DNA of 64,000 nucleotides from Kosakonia sacchari SP1 (GCF_000300455.3 NZ_CP007215.2:4712001-4776000); one strand, 5' to 3'. Positions 32,377 to 44,246 are shown, counted from the first letter of the stretch. Numbers and translations are program-made. The notes: generated by a model from the letters alone, not told the origin.

Positions 32377-33777
32377 ATGCCACATTCCTACGATTATGAT
32401 GCAATAGTAATAGGCTCCGGCCCCGGCGGCGAAGGCGCAGCCATGGGCCTGGTTAAACAAGGAGCACGGGTCGCGGTTATTGAGCGTTACCACAATGTCG
32501 GCGGCGGCTGTACGCATTGGGGCACCATCCCCTCAAAAGCGTTGCGCCACGCCGTTAGCCGTATTATCGAATTCAACCAAAACCCGCTCTACAGTGACCA
32601 CACCCGCCTTCTCCGCTCCTCTTTCGCCGATATCCTGAACCATGCTGAAAGCGTGATTAATCAGCAAACGCGCATGCGTCAGGGCTTTTATGAGCGTAAC
32701 CGCTGCGAAATTTTAGAAGGCAACGCCCACTTTATTGATGACCACACACTGGCGCTCGAGTTTCACGACGGCACGGTCGAAACCATCACTGCCGAAAAGT
32801 TTGTTATCGCCTGCGGCTCACGACCCTACCGCCCTGCCGATGTCGATTTCGCCCATCCGCGCGTTTACGACAGCGACTCGATTCTCGATATGCACCACGA
32901 ACCCCGCCATGTGATCATCTACGGCGCGGGGGTGATCGGCTGCGAATATGCATCGATCTTCCGTGGTATGAACGTCAAAGTGGATTTGATCAACACCCGC
33001 GATCGCCTGCTGGCGTTCCTTGATCAGGAAATGTCGGACTCACTCTCTTATCATTTCTGGAATAGCGGCGTCGTTATCCGCCATAACGAAGAGTACGAGC
33101 GCATTGAACCGCTGGATGACGGGGTGATTATGCACCTGAAATCCGGCAAAAAACTGAAAGCCGACTGCCTGCTCTATGCCAACGGCCGTACCGGGAACAC
33201 CGATAGCCTGCAACTGGCGAATATTGGCCTTGAAGCGGACGGACGCGGTCAGTTGAAAGTAAACAGCATGTACCAGACCGCACTGCCGCACGTCTATGCG
33301 GTCGGCGATGTGATTGGTTACCCAAGTCTGGCATCAGCGGCTTACGATCAGGGGCGCATTGCCGCGCAGGCGATGATCAAAGGCGAAGCTACGGCGCATC
33401 TGATTGAAGATATTCCGACCGGGATTTACACCATTCCGGAGATCAGTTCCGTGGGCAAAACCGAGCAGCAGCTCACGGCCATGAAAGTGCCGTATGAAGT
33501 GGGTCGCGCGCAGTTTAAACACTTGGCGCGGGCGCAGATTGTCGGCATGAATGTCGGTACGCTGAAGATCCTGTTCCACCGTGAAACGAAAGAGATTTTG
33601 GGAATTCACTGCTTTGGCGAGCGCGCGGCCGAGATTATTCATATCGGCCAGGCGATTATGGAGCAGAAAGGTGGCGGTAACACCATTGAGTACTTCGTTA
33701 ACACCACCTTTAACTACCCGACAATGGCGGAAGCCTACCGGGTAGCTGCGCTAAACGGCTTAAACCGCCTGTTTTAA
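32377..33777 (+). CDS. sthA: Soluble pyridine nucleotide transhydrogenase
   Basis: A 466-residue flavoprotein that reoxidises NADPH with NAD+; length as in E. coli. FAD-binding [13 protein letters not shown] lies near residues 13-25. The NAD-binding [13 protein letters not shown] lies near 183. The second FAD motif, YAVGDVIG, lies near 308. It belongs to the disulfide reductase fold but lacks the redox cysteine pair ([13 protein letters not shown]). Its last 18 bases overlap the 3' end of the convergent oxyR. Confidence 0.98.
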   Translation: MPHSYDYDAIVIGSGPGGEGAAMGLVKQGARVAVIERYHNVGGGCTHWGTIPSKALRHAVSRIIEFNQNPLYSDHTRLLRSSFADILNHAESVINQQTRMRQGFYERNRCEILEGNAHFIDDHTLALEFHDGTVETITAEKFVIACGSRPYRPADVDFAHPRVYDSDSILDMHHEPRHVIIYGAGVIGCEYASIFRGMNVKVDLINTRDRLLAFLDQEMSDSLSYHFWNSGVVIRHNEEYERIEPLDDGVIMHLKSGKKLKADCLLYANGRTGNTDSLQLANIGLEADGRGQLKVNSMYQTALPHVYAVGDVIGYPSLASAAYDQGRIAAQAMIKGEATAHLIEDIPTGIYTIPEISSVGKTEQQLTAMKVPYEVGRAQFKHLARAQIVGMNVGTLKILFHRETKEILGIHCFGERAAEIIHIGQAIMEQKGGGNTIEYFVNTTFNYPTMAEAYRVAALNGLNRLF

Positions 33778-34677
33778 CGCTGTGTCGAAATGGCCATCCA
33801 TCGCACCACGGATGGCCTCTGCCAGCTGCTCATAGCGGCTGCGCAGCGGCGAACCCGGGCGATACACCAGTCCAACCGTGCGTTTCGGTTCAGGTTTGAT
33901 ACATGGCAGATACACCACGCCATCGCGTTTACGCTCGCGCGGAACGGAAAGCGCAGGCAGCAACGTGATACCACTCCCGGCGGCAACCATATTGCGCAGC
34001 GTTTCCAGGCTGGTCGCACGGAAATGCGTATCTTCGTCCGCACCCGCTTCGAAGCAGAAGCCCATCGCCTGGTCGCGCAGGCAGTGCCCGTCTTCCAGCA
34101 TCAGCAGCTTTTCGCCCGCCAGGTCAGCCATCGGCACACATTCGCGGTTCGCCCACGGATGATCTTCATAAATCGCCAGCATCATCGGCTCATCGTACAG
34201 CGGCACCTCAATAAAGGCTTCGCTCTCTTTCACCAGCGCGAGGATCGCGCAGTCGAGCTTGCCGCTGTCCAGCTGCGCTAAAAGCTGATGCGTCTGCGCT
34301 TCATGCAGATACATTTCCAGTTTCGGGAAAGTCTGGTGCAACAGCGGAATGATGTGCGGCAACAGGTAAGGTCCAACGGTTGGGATCAGGCCAATATGCA
34401 GCGGGCCGGACATCGTTTCCCCCTGCTGGCTTGCCATTTCCTTCAGCACTTTGACCTCGCGCAGCACAGTGCGCGCCTGATCTACCAGCAACAAACCCGC
34501 CTGGGTGAACAGCACTTTGCGGCTGGTACGCTCCAGCAGCATTACGCCAAGTTCATCTTCCAGTTTACGGATCTGCCCGCTCAGCGTGGGCTGGCTGACG
34601 TGGCAAGAATCGGCTGCACGGCGAAAATGGCGGTGTTCGGCTAACGCCACCAGGTACTCAAGATCACGAATATTCAT
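33760..34677 (-). CDS. oxyR: Hydrogen peroxide sensor and regulator OxyR
   Basis: A 305-residue LysR-family regulator activated by H2O2 through a disulfide between Cys199 and Cys208. Both are present in [12 protein letters not shown]. The N-terminal helix-turn-helix ([20 protein letters not shown]) matches E. coli. It activates peroxide defence genes and the divergent oxyS RNA, and represses itself. It starts [10 protein letters not shown]. Note that its best-known target, katG, is not at its K-12 location in this window. Confidence 0.98.
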   Translation of the reverse strand: MNIRDLEYLVALAEHRHFRRAADSCHVSQPTLSGQIRKLEDELGVMLLERTSRKVLFTQAGLLLVDQARTVLREVKVLKEMASQQGETMSGPLHIGLIPTVGPYLLPHIIPLLHQTFPKLEMYLHEAQTHQLLAQLDSGKLDCAILALVKESEAFIEVPLYDEPMMLAIYEDHPWANRECVPMADLAGEKLLMLEDGHCLRDQAMGFCFEAGADEDTHFRATSLETLRNMVAAGSGITLLPALSVPRERKRDGVVYLPCIKPEPKRTVGLVYRPGSPLRSRYEQLAEAIRGAMDGHFDTALKQAV

Positions 34678-34709
34678 TATTCATCCTCCGTCGCCACGAT
34701 AGTTCATGG

Positions 34710-34747
34710 CGATAGATAGCATAGCAACGAACGATTATCCCTATCAA
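34710..34747. promoter_or_regulatory. OxyR binding site, oxyR-oxyS
   Basis: ATAG/CTAT elements spaced by about one helical turn (GATAG at 34711, ATAG at 34721, ATTATCC at 34734, CTATC at 34741) fit the four-element OxyR site. It is placed so as to cover the oxyR promoter and lie upstream of the oxyS start. Confidence 0.65.
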
Positions 34748-34772
34748 GCATTCTGTTCAATAATTAGCACCA

Positions 34773-34886
34773 GAAACGAAGCGGCACCTCAGCTTGACCC
34801 GTGATGAGGCAACTACCCTCTGTTTCTCTCTGAACAACTAAAGCCAACGTGAACGTTTTGCGGACCTGAGAGTCCGCTTTTTTTTT
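34773..34886 (+). ncRNA. oxyS: OxyS regulatory RNA
   Basis: An Hfq-binding small RNA of about 113 bases induced by peroxide. The 5' GAAACGAAGCGGCACCTC, the single-stranded linker AACTAAAGCCAACGTGAACG, and the terminator GCGGAC-ctgaga-GTCCGC with nine T all match E. coli OxyS. The middle part (34795-34835) has diverged strongly, which may alter pairing with fhlA-type targets. It lies divergent from oxyR and convergent with argH, as in E. coli. Confidence 0.93.
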
Positions 34887-34890
34887 GCAT

Positions 34891-34916
34891 AAAAAAGCCC
34901 GGCGTAACGCCAGGCT
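34891..34916 (-). terminator. Terminator of argCBH
   Basis: Read on the minus strand, a 9-base-pair stem (34916-34908 with 34904-34896, one mismatch), a 3-base loop, and six T. It lies 23 bases after the argH stop. Confidence 0.9.
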
Positions 34917-34939
34917 CCTGTTTGCAAACCGCGCCCCAC

Positions 34940-36313
34940 TTACACCAACCGCGCCTTCGCATCCACAATCGCCTGCGCGACCTGCACCGGTGACACGCCG
35001 CCTTTCGCCGCACGTTTATCCAGGCAGGATTGCAGTGACAGAATGGGATAAACATCGTCGCCAATCACATCGCTGAATTTTCGCAGATCGGCAAGCGGCA
35101 GATCTTCCAGCGGTTTACCCTGGCGAATCGCTTCCACCACCGCTTCACCAACAATGTGGTGCGCTTCGCGGAACGGCACGCCTTTCGCAACCAGATAATC
35201 CGCCAGTTCGGTGGCGTTAGCGTAACCCTGCTGCGCCGCTTCCTGGCAACGCGGGCGTTTCACCTGAATGCCGTCCAGCACCAGCGCCGCCATGTGCAGA
35301 CAGTCAAGCCAGGTGTCGAGCGCGTCGAACAGCCCTTCTTTGTCTTCCTGCATATCTTTGTTGTACGCCAGCGGCAGACCTTTAAGCGTCATCATCATGC
35401 CAGTAAGCGCGCCCTGTACACGGCCGCACTTACCACGGATCAGCTCCAGCGCATCCGGGTTTTTCTTTTGTGGCATCAGCGAAGAACCAGAGGTTACGCG
35501 GTCAGAAAGCTCAACAAACGCCGCTTCGCCGGAGTTAAAGAAAATCAGGTCTTCGGCAAAGCGCGACAGATGCACCATGCCGATTGAAGCGTCAGAGAGC
35601 AGTTCCAGCACGTGATCGCGGTCGGACACACTGTCCAGGCTGTTGCGGGTTGCCGAGGCAAAACCCAGCCAGCCGGCTAACTGCTCACGGTCAATTTCAT
35701 AAGCCGTACCCGCCAGCGCGCCGCTGCCCAGCGGGCTAACGTCCAGGCGTTTTAGCGTATCCTGCAAGCGGCTTTCATCACGCGCCAGCATTTCAACGTA
35801 AGCCAGCGACCAGTGTGCGAAGGTCACTGGCTGCGCACGTTGCAGGTGCGTATAACCAGGCATGACTGCGTCCTGGTTATTTTCCGCCGTCACCACCAGC
35901 GCGCTCTGCAACTGGCGATTCGCCAGCAGCAATTCACTGATGGTGTCTTTACACCACAGTTTCAGATCGGTCGCGACCTGGTCATTACGGCTGCGCCCGG
36001 TGTGCAGTTTTTTGCCCAGTTGACCCACTTTGTCGATCAACTTGCCTTCCACCCAGCTGTGAATATCTTCCGCGTCGCTTTGCAGGATCTGCTGCGGATT
36101 AGCACGCACCTCTTCCAGCAAATTGTTCAACGCTTCTTCCAGTTGCTGCTGCTCAGCCGCTGTCAGCACGCCAACAGTCACCAGCGCTTTAGACCAGGCC
36201 GCAGAGCCAACGATATCCTGCTCCGCCAGGCGATAGTCAAAGCGCAAAGAGTCGTTGAACTGTTTGAACCGTTGATCCGCTGCCTGAGTAAAACGCCCGC
36301 CCCAAAGTGCCAT
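34940..36313 (-). CDS. argH: Argininosuccinate lyase
   Basis: Splits argininosuccinate into arginine and fumarate, the last step of arginine synthesis. It has 457 residues, as in E. coli. The fumarase-superfamily signature [12 protein letters not shown] lies near 278-289, and the catalytic TGRSRNDQ segment near 107. It is the last gene of argCBH. A REP element separates it from argB. Confidence 0.98.
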   Translation of the reverse strand: MALWGGRFTQAADQRFKQFNDSLRFDYRLAEQDIVGSAAWSKALVTVGVLTAAEQQQLEEALNNLLEEVRANPQQILQSDAEDIHSWVEGKLIDKVGQLGKKLHTGRSRNDQVATDLKLWCKDTISELLLANRQLQSALVVTAENNQDAVMPGYTHLQRAQPVTFAHWSLAYVEMLARDESRLQDTLKRLDVSPLGSGALAGTAYEIDREQLAGWLGFASATRNSLDSVSDRDHVLELLSDASIGMVHLSRFAEDLIFFNSGEAAFVELSDRVTSGSSLMPQKKNPDALELIRGKCGRVQGALTGMMMTLKGLPLAYNKDMQEDKEGLFDALDTWLDCLHMAALVLDGIQVKRPRCQEAAQQGYANATELADYLVAKGVPFREAHHIVGEAVVEAIRQGKPLEDLPLADLRKFSDVIGDDVYPILSLQSCLDKRAAKGGVSPVQVAQAIVDAKARLV

Positions 36314-36341
36314 AGTGTGCTTCCTTCTCTTTATCCGTTTT

Positions 36342-36371
36342 GCCGGACGGCGCTGCGCCTGCCCGGCCTAC
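36342..36371. repeat. REP element between argB and argH
   Basis: GCCGGACGGCGC, TGC, GCCTGCCCGGC followed by CTACA has the REP (palindromic unit) consensus, including the GCCTACA end. It lies inside the argCBH transcript, where REP hairpins are known to stabilise upstream mRNA. Confidence 0.85.
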
Positions 36372-36387
36372 ATAAATTGTTGTGTCA

Positions 36388-37164
36388 TTACGCCAGAATA
36401 CGGGTGCCAATTGGCGTACCGTTAAACAGCGCGGGTAGCTGCTCGGCATGACGCCAGGAGGCGATATCCACCGGGCGACCCAGCGTGCGCGCCGCATCCA
36501 GCGCCGCATTCACTTTGACGATCATGCCATCGGTAATGATGCCCTGGGCAATCAGTTGCTCCGCTTTCGCCGCCGTCATCTCGGCAATACGCTGGCCTTT
36601 GCCATCCAGAATGCCGCTTACATCAGACAGCAGGATCAGATCCGCACCCAATGTTGCAGCCAGCGCGGTTGCCGCCTGGTCGGCGTTGACGTTCATCAGC
36701 TCACCTTCATCGGTGACGCCAATGGAGCTGATCACTGGCAAGAAACCGCCATCGAGCAGCGCGTTAATCAGTTTCGGTGAACCCGGTTGCGCCAGGCCCA
36801 CATGCCCCAGCTCTTCATCCAGTTGTGTCACTTTCACGCTGTCACCATCACCGAGGAACAGACCGACAGAGGCGATATGGTGTTTCTTCGCCCACGCCAG
36901 CAGGGTTTTGTTGGCCGTACCGGCCAGCGCCCCGGTGATGATGTCAATCTGATCCGCCGGAGTCACGCGCAGGCCATTTTTCTTTTTAACCGGCAGGTTA
37001 AGCTGTTTCATCAACTCATCCACCACGCAGCCGCCGCCGTGGACAATCACTAACGGGCGCTGATGAGATTCACGATAGTGCACCAGTGCCGTAAACAAAC
37101 GCTCCAGCGCTTCCTCGCTATCCAGCAGTACGCCACCGAGCTTAATAATTAATGGGTTCATCAT
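36388..37164 (-). CDS. argB: Acetylglutamate kinase
   Basis: Phosphorylates N-acetylglutamate, the second step of arginine synthesis. It has 258 residues, as in E. coli. The nucleotide-binding KLGGVLLD lies at the N-terminus, and VIVHGGG near residue 40 binds substrate. I chose ATG 37164 ([11 protein letters not shown]); a GTG codon just before it (37167) is less likely. The gap to argC is 13 bases. Confidence 0.98.
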   Translation of the reverse strand: MMNPLIIKLGGVLLDSEEALERLFTALVHYRESHQRPLVIVHGGGCVVDELMKQLNLPVKKKNGLRVTPADQIDIITGALAGTANKTLLAWAKKHHIASVGLFLGDGDSVKVTQLDEELGHVGLAQPGSPKLINALLDGGFLPVISSIGVTDEGELMNVNADQAATALAATLGADLILLSDVSGILDGKGQRIAEMTAAKAEQLIAQGIITDGMIVKVNAALDAARTLGRPVDIASWRHAEQLPALFNGTPIGTRILA

Positions 37165-37177
37165 CACGCCTGTTCAA

Positions 37178-38182
37178 TTAAATAAGTGACTGAGTTTCAG
37201 CATAGCCAAAACGAATATTCGCGCACTGTACTGCCTGCGCCGCCGCGCCTTTCAGCAGGTTATCTTCCGTAGCGACGACAATCAGGTGCTCATCCTGTAC
37301 CGCAAAACCAATATCACAGAACGGCAGGCCAACCACGTTTTTCAACGCCGGAACGCCTTTGTCGTATAAACGTACCAGCGGTTTATCGCCATACGCCTGT
37401 TTAAACACATCCGCTACCTGCGCGTGGGTCACGCCCGGTTGCAAACGGCAGGTAATGGTTTCGAGGATCCCACGCGGAAAGCTCGCCAGGTGCGGGGTGA
37501 AAATCACACTCGCGCCAAGATGGGTGGCAATTTCCGGATGGTGGCGATGGTTGAAAACGCCGTAAGGTTGCAGGCTCACTTCACAGAAACTGTTAGAAAG
37601 AGCCGCCTTGCGCCCTGCGCCGCTTACGCCGCTGGTGGCGTTGATCACCGGCCACTGGTTCAGATCCAGCAGCCCGGCATCGATCAGCGGTTTTAACGAC
37701 AGCTGCGCCGCCGTCGGGTAGCAACCCGGCACGGCAATTAATTGCGCTTCTTTCAGTTTGTCTTGGTTCCACTCCGCCAGCCCATACACAGCCTGTGCCA
37801 GCAGATCGGCGTGCTGATGGGTAAAGCCGTAGAATTTTTCGTAAAACGCGGGATCGTTAACGCGGAACGCGCCAGAGAGATCGAACACCACACATCCCGC
37901 CGCCAGGCAGGTTGGTGCCAGATCGTGGCTCACTTCATGGGCGGTGGCGAGGAAGACAACATCCACGCCCTCCAGGAAATCGCCAATATCGGACATCGGT
38001 TGTAACGGGAGATCAACAATGCCTTTCAACTGCGGATGTAAATCAGAGATACATTTTCCTGCATCATTACTTTGCGCAGAAACCGTCAAAGCGGTTATGT
38101 TCATATGAGGATGGCGATTTACATAGGTCACTAGCTCTGCACCAGCATAACCGCTGGCACCCACAATTAATGTGTTCAACAT
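37178..38182 (-). CDS. argC: N-acetyl-gamma-glutamyl-phosphate reductase
   Basis: NADPH-dependent reductase of 334 residues, third step of arginine synthesis. The Rossmann loop [10 protein letters not shown] lies at residues 8-17, and the catalytic cysteine in PGCYPTAA near 154. It is the first gene of argCBH, divergent from argE, and controlled by the ARG boxes between them. Confidence 0.98.
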   Translation of the reverse strand: MLNTLIVGASGYAGAELVTYVNRHPHMNITALTVSAQSNDAGKCISDLHPQLKGIVDLPLQPMSDIGDFLEGVDVVFLATAHEVSHDLAPTCLAAGCVVFDLSGAFRVNDPAFYEKFYGFTHQHADLLAQAVYGLAEWNQDKLKEAQLIAVPGCYPTAAQLSLKPLIDAGLLDLNQWPVINATSGVSGAGRKAALSNSFCEVSLQPYGVFNHRHHPEIATHLGASVIFTPHLASFPRGILETITCRLQPGVTHAQVADVFKQAYGDKPLVRLYDKGVPALKNVVGLPFCDIGFAVQDEHLIVVATEDNLLKGAAAQAVQCANIRFGYAETQSLI

Positions 38183-38286
38183 TGGGGCGGTTTACCTTCT
38201 TACGTCATGTGTGCCAGGGAAAGACTCGGCATCAATCCCGCGTCGCTGAGCAAAGTCGCCGCATGGGTTTCTTTACGCTCAACATT

Positions 38287-38328
38287 AATGTATTTTTATT
38301 CACATTTAGTGCATGAATATTGATACTA
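38287..38328. promoter_or_regulatory. ArgR operator (two ARG-box-like sites)
   Basis: TGTATTTTTATTCA (38289-38302) and TGAATATTGATACT (38314-38327) resemble the ArgR half-boxes. They lie in the 169-base divergent argC/argE region, where E. coli has the overlapping argECBH operator. Exact box boundaries are my estimate. Confidence 0.7.
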
Positions 38329-38351
38329 TCACGAACTCAGGTATGTCAACA

Positions 38352-39503
38352 ATGAAAATGAATTTGCCACCATTTATCGAGATCTACCGCGCCCTGATAG
38401 CCACGCCGTCGATCAGCGCGACGGAAGAAGCGCTGGATCAGAGTAATGCGTCTTTAATCAATTTGCTGGCAGGATGGTTTGGCGACCTCGGTTTCACGGT
38501 TGAAGTGCAGCCGGTTCCCGGCACCCGCAATAAATTCAACATGCTCGCCAGTGCCGGAACCGGCGCGGGCGGTCTGTTGCTGACTGGCCACACCGACACA
38601 GTGCCGTTTGATGACGGGCGCTGGACGCGCGACCCGTTCACGCTGACCGAGCATGACAATAAGCTCTACGGTCTGGGCACTGCCGACATGAAAGGCTTTT
38701 TCGCCTTTATTCTTGATGCGCTGCGTGACGTCGATGTGACAAAACTGAGCAAGCCGCTGTATGTGCTCGCCACCGCCGATGAAGAGACCAGCATGGCGGG
38801 TGCGCGCTATTTCTCCGAGAACACGCAACTGCGCCCGGACTGCGCCATCATCGGCGAACCGACCTCTTTGCAGCCGGTGCGTGCGCATAAAGGGCATATC
38901 TCCAATGCGATTCGCATTCTTGGTCAATCGGGCCACTCCAGCGATCCGGCGCGCGGCGTCAACGCCATCGAACTGATGCATGATGCCATCGGCCATATCC
39001 TGCAACTGCGCGACAGCCTGAAAGAACGTTATCACTATGATGCGTTCACCGTGCCGTATCCGACGCTGAATCTTGGGCATATTCACGGTGGTGATGCGGC
39101 AAACCGTATCTGCGCCTGTTGCGAACTGCACATGGATATCCGTCCACTGCCGGGCATGACGCTTAACGATCTCAATGGGCTGTTAAACGATGCGCTGGAG
39201 CCGGTAAGTTCCCGCTGGCCGGGTCGTTTGACCATTTCCGAACTGCACCCGCCGATTCCGGGGTACGAATGCCCGCCGGATCATCAACTGGTAGAAGTGG
39301 TAGAAAAACTGCTCGGCGTCGAAACCGAAGTGGTGAACTACTGCACCGAAGCGCCTTTTATTCAGACGCTTTGCCCAACGCTGGTGCTGGGGCCTGGGTC
39401 TATCAACCAGGCACACCAGCCGGATGAATATCTGGAAACCCGCTTTATTAAACCAACGCGCGAACTCATCACCCAGGTTGTTCATCATTTCTGCTGGCAC
39501 TGA
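38352..39503 (+). CDS. argE: Acetylornithine deacetylase
   Basis: Zinc-dependent M20-family deacetylase that releases ornithine from N-acetylornithine. It has 383 residues, as in E. coli. Metal ligands lie in GHTDTVPFD near residue 80, GTADMKGF near 112, and ADEETS near 145. I chose ATG 38352 ([15 protein letters not shown]) by homology; the open frame runs upstream through the operator to 38313 but is not family-like. Confidence 0.97.
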   Translation: MKMNLPPFIEIYRALIATPSISATEEALDQSNASLINLLAGWFGDLGFTVEVQPVPGTRNKFNMLASAGTGAGGLLLTGHTDTVPFDDGRWTRDPFTLTEHDNKLYGLGTADMKGFFAFILDALRDVDVTKLSKPLYVLATADEETSMAGARYFSENTQLRPDCAIIGEPTSLQPVRAHKGHISNAIRILGQSGHSSDPARGVNAIELMHDAIGHILQLRDSLKERYHYDAFTVPYPTLNLGHIHGGDAANRICACCELHMDIRPLPGMTLNDLNGLLNDALEPVSSRWPGRLTISELHPPIPGYECPPDHQLVEVVEKLLGVETEVVNYCTEAPFIQTLCPTLVLGPGSINQAHQPDEYLETRFIKPTRELITQVVHHFCWH

Positions 39504-39522
39504 CGTGTTTTTCGTTTTTTTA

Positions 39523-39545
39523 CCCCCTCGAATGAGGGGGTTTTT
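39523..39545 (+). terminator. Terminator of argE
   Basis: CCCCCTC (39523-39529) with GAGGGGG (39534-39540), 4-base loop, then five T. Confidence 0.93.
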
Positions 39546-39765
39546 ATGTGCGAAAAAGCGTGACAATTGTCACGATCCCATAAGCAATACTTATTGGACA
39601 CGATGCGAATTAAATTTCGTAAATTGCCGACATTTATTCGTTTGCTGAAGCGATTTCGCAACAATTGACGCGGTGGGTTTTACGTGGCTTTATAAAAGAC
39701 GGTGTCTTATATCTGCTCAACGACAGGTATAACAAAATAAAATGAGATGGGGTGTCTGGGGTAAC

Positions 39766-42417
39766 ATGAACGAACAATATTCCGCTTTGCGTAGTAATGT
39801 CAGTATGCTCGGCAAACTGCTGGGAGATACCATCAAGGATGCTCTCGGCGAGAACATTCTCGACCGGGTAGAAACAATCCGTAAGCTGTCAAAATCTTCT
39901 CGCGCCGGGAATGAAGCCAGCCGTCAGGAACTGCTCACCACTTTGCAGAATCTGTCCAATGACGAACTGCTGCCAGTGGCACGCGCGTTTAGCCAGTTCC
40001 TGAACCTTGCCAACACCGCTGAGCAATACCATAGCATTTCAGCGAAAGGCGAAGCGGCCAGCAACCCGGAAGTGATTGCCCAGACCATCAGAAAACTGAA
40101 AGACCAACCCAATCTCAACGAAGCCACGATTATCAAAGCGATTGAATCACTGTCGCTGGAGCTGGTGCTGACTGCGCACCCGACCGAAATCACTCGCCGT
40201 ACGCTGATCCACAAAATGGTGGAAGTTAACAACTGCTTAAAGCAGCTGGATAACAGCGATATCGCCGATTATGAACGCCACCAGCTGATGCGCCGCCTGC
40301 GCCAGTTGATTGCCCAGTCCTGGCATACCGATGAAATCCGCAGAAACCGCCCGAGCCCGGTAGATGAAGCCAAATGGGGCTTTGCCGTGGTAGAAAACAG
40401 CCTGTGGGAAGGCGTGCCAAATTACCTGCGCGAGCTGAACGAACAGCTGGAAGAGAACCTCAATTACAAACTGCCGGTGGATTTTGTTCCGGTGCGTTTC
40501 ACCTCGTGGATGGGCGGCGACCGTGACGGCAACCCGAACGTTACCGCCGATATCACCCGCCATGTCCTTCTGCTTAGCCGCTGGAAAGCAACCGATCTGT
40601 TCCTGAAAGATGTTCAGTTGCTGATTTCCGAGCTGTCAATGGTGGAGTGTACCGACGAGCTGCGCGAACTGGCGGGCGCAGAAGGCGCGCGCGAACCGTA
40701 TCGCTACCTGATGAAGAAGCTGCGCGGCGATCTGATGGCCACTCAGGCCTGGCTGGAAGCGCGCCTGAAAGGCCAGAAATTACCGAAACCGGCCGGGCTG
40801 CTGACGCAAAACGAGCAACTGTGGGAACCGCTCTACGCCTGTTATAAATCGCTGCAGGCCTGTGGTATGGGCATTATCGCCAACGGTGAACTGCTCGATA
40901 CATTACGCCGCGTGAAGAGTTTTGGCGTGCCGCTGGTGCGCATCGACATTCGCCAGGAGAGCACCCGTCATACGGAAGCGCTGGGCGAATTAACGCGCTA
41001 TTTGGGCATTGGCGACTACGAAAGCTGGTCGGAAGCAGATAAACAAGCATTCCTGATCCGTGAACTGAATTCCAAACGTCCGTTGCTGCCGCGCCAGTGG
41101 GAGCCAAGCGAAGAGACCCGCGAAGTGCTGGACACCTGCCAGGTGATCGCCGAGGCGCCGCGCGGATCTATCGCCGCGTATGTGATCTCAATGGCGAAGA
41201 CACCTTCAGACGTGCTGGCAGTTCACCTGCTGCTGAAAGAAGCCGGTATCGGTTTTGCGCTGCCGGTCGCGCCGCTGTTTGAAACCCTTGATGACCTGAA
41301 TAACGCCGACGACGTGATGACCCAGTTGCTGAATATCGACTGGTATCGCGGCTTTATCCAGGGCAAACAGATGGTGATGATTGGCTACTCCGACTCGGCG
41401 AAAGACGCGGGCGTAATGGCCGCTTCATGGGCGCAATATCAGGCGCAGGACGCGTTAATCAAAACCTGCGAAAAAGCCGGTATTGAACTGACACTGTTCC
41501 ACGGTCGCGGCGGCTCTATTGGCCGTGGCGGCGCACCGGCTCACGCCGCGCTGCTCTCGCAACCGCCAGGCAGCCTGAAAGGCGGCTTACGCGTCACCGA
41601 ACAGGGCGAGATGATCCGCTTCAAATACGGTCTGCCGGAAGTCACCATCAGCAGCTTGTCGCTTTATACCAGCGCGATCATGGAAGCCAACCTGCTGCCG
41701 CCGCCGGAGCCGAAAAGCGAGTGGCGCCATATTATGGACGAGCTGTCGGATATCTCCTGCGATATGTACCGTGGCTATGTGCGTGAAAACAAAGATTTCG
41801 TACCGTACTTCCGTTCCGCCACGCCGGAGCAGGAACTGGGCAAACTGCCGCTGGGTTCTCGCCCGGCGAAACGTCGCCCGACCGGCGGTGTTGAATCGCT
41901 GCGCGCGATCCCGTGGATCTTCGCCTGGACGCAAAACCGCCTGATGCTGCCAGCCTGGCTGGGCGCGGGTGCGGCATTACAGAAAGTGGTGGAAGACGGC
42001 AAACAGAGCGAGCTGGAAGCCATGTGCCGCGACTGGCCGTTCTTCTCCACCCGTCTGGGCATGCTGGAGATGGTGTTCTCGAAAGCCGACCTGTGGCTGG
42101 CAGAATATTACGATCAGCGTCTGGTGAAACCCGAACTGTGGACGCTGGGTAGCGAACTGCGCAAACTGCTGGAAGCGGATATCAACGTGGTGCTGGCAAT
42201 CGCCAACGATTCGCACTTAATGGCCGATTTGCCGTGGATCGCCGAATCTATCCAGCTGCGTAATATCTATACCGACCCACTGAACGTGTTGCAGGCCGAG
42301 CTGCTGCACCGCTCGCGCCTTGCGGAAGAAGAAGGTAAAGAGCCGGATCATCGCGTTGAGCAAGCGCTGATGGTCACGATCGCCGGGGTGGCGGCGGGTA
42401 TGCGTAATACCGGCTAA
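39766..42417 (+). CDS. ppc: Phosphoenolpyruvate carboxylase
   Basis: Replenishes oxaloacetate from PEP and bicarbonate. It has 883 residues, as in E. coli. The catalytic histidine lies in [10 protein letters not shown] near 138, and the loops [12 protein letters not shown] and [13 protein letters not shown] in the middle. The C-terminus MRNTG is universal. I chose ATG 39766 (MNEQYSALR) over the ATG at 39742, whose extra eight residues (MRWGVWGN) are not family-like. Acetyl-CoA and aspartate regulate the E. coli enzyme. Confidence 0.98.
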   Translation: MNEQYSALRSNVSMLGKLLGDTIKDALGENILDRVETIRKLSKSSRAGNEASRQELLTTLQNLSNDELLPVARAFSQFLNLANTAEQYHSISAKGEAASNPEVIAQTIRKLKDQPNLNEATIIKAIESLSLELVLTAHPTEITRRTLIHKMVEVNNCLKQLDNSDIADYERHQLMRRLRQLIAQSWHTDEIRRNRPSPVDEAKWGFAVVENSLWEGVPNYLRELNEQLEENLNYKLPVDFVPVRFTSWMGGDRDGNPNVTADITRHVLLLSRWKATDLFLKDVQLLISELSMVECTDELRELAGAEGAREPYRYLMKKLRGDLMATQAWLEARLKGQKLPKPAGLLTQNEQLWEPLYACYKSLQACGMGIIANGELLDTLRRVKSFGVPLVRIDIRQESTRHTEALGELTRYLGIGDYESWSEADKQAFLIRELNSKRPLLPRQWEPSEETREVLDTCQVIAEAPRGSIAAYVISMAKTPSDVLAVHLLLKEAGIGFALPVAPLFETLDDLNNADDVMTQLLNIDWYRGFIQGKQMVMIGYSDSAKDAGVMAASWAQYQAQDALIKTCEKAGIELTLFHGRGGSIGRGGAPAHAALLSQPPGSLKGGLRVTEQGEMIRFKYGLPEVTISSLSLYTSAIMEANLLPPPEPKSEWRHIMDELSDISCDMYRGYVRENKDFVPYFRSATPEQELGKLPLGSRPAKRRPTGGVESLRAIPWIFAWTQNRLMLPAWLGAGAALQKVVEDGKQSELEAMCRDWPFFSTRLGMLEMVFSKADLWLAEYYDQRLVKPELWTLGSELRKLLEADINVVLAIANDSHLMADLPWIAESIQLRNIYTDPLNVLQAELLHRSRLAEEEGKEPDHRVEQALMVTIAGVAAGMRNTG

Positions 42418-42432
42418 TTTAGCGGTTATAGC

Positions 42433-42461
42433 AAAAGGCCACACAGGTTGTGGCCTTTTTT
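42433..42461 (+). terminator. Terminator of ppc
   Basis: AAAAGGCCACA (42433-42443) with TGTGGCCTTTT (42449-42459), a 5-base loop, then T-run. Confidence 0.95.
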
Positions 42462-42509
42462 GATCCTGCCAGTTAAGGTTGTCCCTTCGCCAGCAACCAA
42501 AGGGACACC

Positions 42510-43370
42510 ATGAGTCTCGATGTCAGCCATCTTATCTCGCGCCTGATAAACGGCCCGGCTCCGCTACGGCAGATATGCTTTGCGGGCGTGACCGGAACCG
42601 CGCCTGCGCAGGCCTGCCAGGTGGATTTTCCACGCCTGGAGATTGTGCTTGAAGGAACAGTGACCGATATGGGGATCAACGGCGAAACCGCGCGAATGTC
42701 ACAGCACGACGTGCTGTATGTTCCCGCAGGCAGCTGGAATCATCCACAATGGCAGCTACCAGCCACTATCTTGAGCGTGCTCTTTGGCAAGCAACAGCTC
42801 AGTTTTAACGTCACGCAGTGGGATGGCGCCATGCTGCAAAACCTGGCGAAACAGCATGTTGCGCGTCGCGGCCCGCGCGTCGGCTCCTTCCTGCTACAAA
42901 CCCTGCATGAAATGCAGATGCAGCCGCACGAACAGCAAACCGCACGCCTGATCGTCACCAGCCTGCTCAGCCATTGTCATGACTTGCTCGGCAGCCAGAT
43001 CCAAACGGCTTCGCGCAGCCAGGCGCTGTTCGAAGCCGTTCGCGACTATATCGACGAAAATTACGCTTTACCGCTCACGCGCGAATCGGTGGCGCAGGCG
43101 TTTTATATTTCACCCAATTACTTGTCGCACCTGTTTCAGAAAACCGGTTCTGTTGGCTTCAACGAATATCTGACTTATACCCGGCTGGAGCACGCTAAAA
43201 CGCTGCTCAAAGGATACGATTTAAAAGTCAAAGAAGTGGCGCACAGCTGCGGGTTTGTTGACAGCAATTACTTCTGCCGCCTGTTTCGAAAAAACACAGA
43301 ACGCTCCCCCTCGGAATACCGCCAGCAGTATCACAGCCATCTCAGCGAAAAGTCCCCGCAGGACGAATAA
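42510..43370 (+). CDS. yijO: AraC-family regulator (YijO-like)
   Basis: A 286-residue regulator with an N-terminal cupin-like sensor (about 1-150; HDVLYVPAGSWNHPQW). Two C-terminal AraC helix-turn-helices span about 175-280 (LTRESVAQAFYISPNYLSHLFQK and VKEVAHSCGFVDSNYFCRLFRK). In E. coli an AraC-type gene, yijO, also follows ppc, so I use that name by position. Its target is unknown. In K-12 several frw/pfl sugar-uptake genes lie between this region and fsaB; here fsaB follows directly. Confidence 0.8.
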   Translation: MSLDVSHLISRLINGPAPLRQICFAGVTGTAPAQACQVDFPRLEIVLEGTVTDMGINGETARMSQHDVLYVPAGSWNHPQWQLPATILSVLFGKQQLSFNVTQWDGAMLQNLAKQHVARRGPRVGSFLLQTLHEMQMQPHEQQTARLIVTSLLSHCHDLLGSQIQTASRSQALFEAVRDYIDENYALPLTRESVAQAFYISPNYLSHLFQKTGSVGFNEYLTYTRLEHAKTLLKGYDLKVKEVAHSCGFVDSNYFCRLFRKNTERSPSEYRQQYHSHLSEKSPQDE

Positions 43371-43459
43371 CGCCAGCACTGGATTTTTGTACGTTAAAAA
43401 AGCCGCTTTTGTTTCAACAGCACTCTACAACGCCTCTTTTCATCCGCTATCACGCAACT

Positions 43460-43475
43460 TGTGAGACAGCTCACA
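43460..43475 (+). promoter_or_regulatory. CRP site upstream of fsaB-gldA
   Basis: TGTGA-GACAGC-TCACA is a perfect match to the CRP consensus. A TTATAT -10 box lies at 43519-43524, which puts the site centre near -63, the class I activator position. The pair fsaB-gldA is therefore likely activated when glucose is absent. Confidence 0.75.
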
Positions 43476-43583
43476 CTTTGCCCTCTCGATCACATTTGTC
43501 CAGTGTTTGGCAGATTTGTTATATGGCGAGCACACAACCCACGCTCTTATGCTGTGTGCAGAAACGCTATATGAGGAAGCATG

Positions 43584-44246
43584 ATGGAACTGTATCTGGA
43601 CACCGCAAACGTAGCGGAAGTGGAGCGCCTGGCACGCATTTACCCGCTGGCGGGCGTAACCACCAATCCGAGCATTATCGCCGCTGGTAAAGACTCCCTC
43701 TGGGACGTATTGCCACGCCTGCAGCGCGTTATTGGCCCACAAGGAACGCTGTTTGCCCAGGTGATGAGCCGCGAAGCAGGTGGCATGGTGGCGGAGGCCA
43801 AACGCCTCAATAACGCTGTACCGGATATCGTGGTCAAAATCCCGGTGACGGCCGAGGGCCTTGCTGCCATCAAGCAACTGAAAAAAGAGGGCATTGTCAC
43901 GCTGGGTACGGCAGTTTACAGCGCCGCGCAGGGGCTGCTTGCCGCGCTGGCGGGCGCAAAATATGTCGCGCCTTATGTTAACCGCGTCGATGCACAGGGC
44001 GGAGACGGGATCCGCATGGTGCAGGAGCTGCAAACCCTGCTGAAACTCCATGCGCCAGAGAGCAAAGTGCTGGCGGCCAGTTTTAAAACGCCGCGCCAGG
44101 CACTGGAGTGTTTGTTGGTCGGATGCGAAGCGATCACGCTCCCATTAGATGTAGCGCAACAAATGCTCAATACGCCCGCAGTAGAGTCAGCCATTGAGAA
44201 GTTTGAACAGGACTGGAAAACAGCTTTTGGCAACCTCAACCTGTAA
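43584..44246 (+). CDS. fsaB: Fructose-6-phosphate aldolase B
   Basis: Transaldolase-like aldolase (FsaB/TalC) of 220 residues that cleaves fructose 6-phosphate to dihydroxyacetone and glyceraldehyde 3-phosphate. The Schiff-base lysine is in [10 protein letters not shown] near 85. It is clearly closer to FsaB than FsaA ([19 protein letters not shown]). I chose ATG 43584 over the adjacent ATG at 43581 by homology. It lies 11 bases before gldA; together they link dihydroxyacetone and glycerol metabolism. Confidence 0.96.
   Translation: MELYLDTANVAEVERLARIYPLAGVTTNPSIIAAGKDSLWDVLPRLQRVIGPQGTLFAQVMSREAGGMVAEAKRLNNAVPDIVVKIPVTAEGLAAIKQLKKEGIVTLGTAVYSAAQGLLAALAGAKYVAPYVNRVDAQGGDGIRMVQELQTLLKLHAPESKVLAASFKTPRQALECLLVGCEAITLPLDVAQQMLNTPAVESAIEKFEQDWKTAFGNLNL

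Noticed and set aside
36342-36371. argB-argH hairpin as a terminator
   Set aside because: It has REP consensus ends and no T-run, and lies between genes of one operon, so I call it a REP element.
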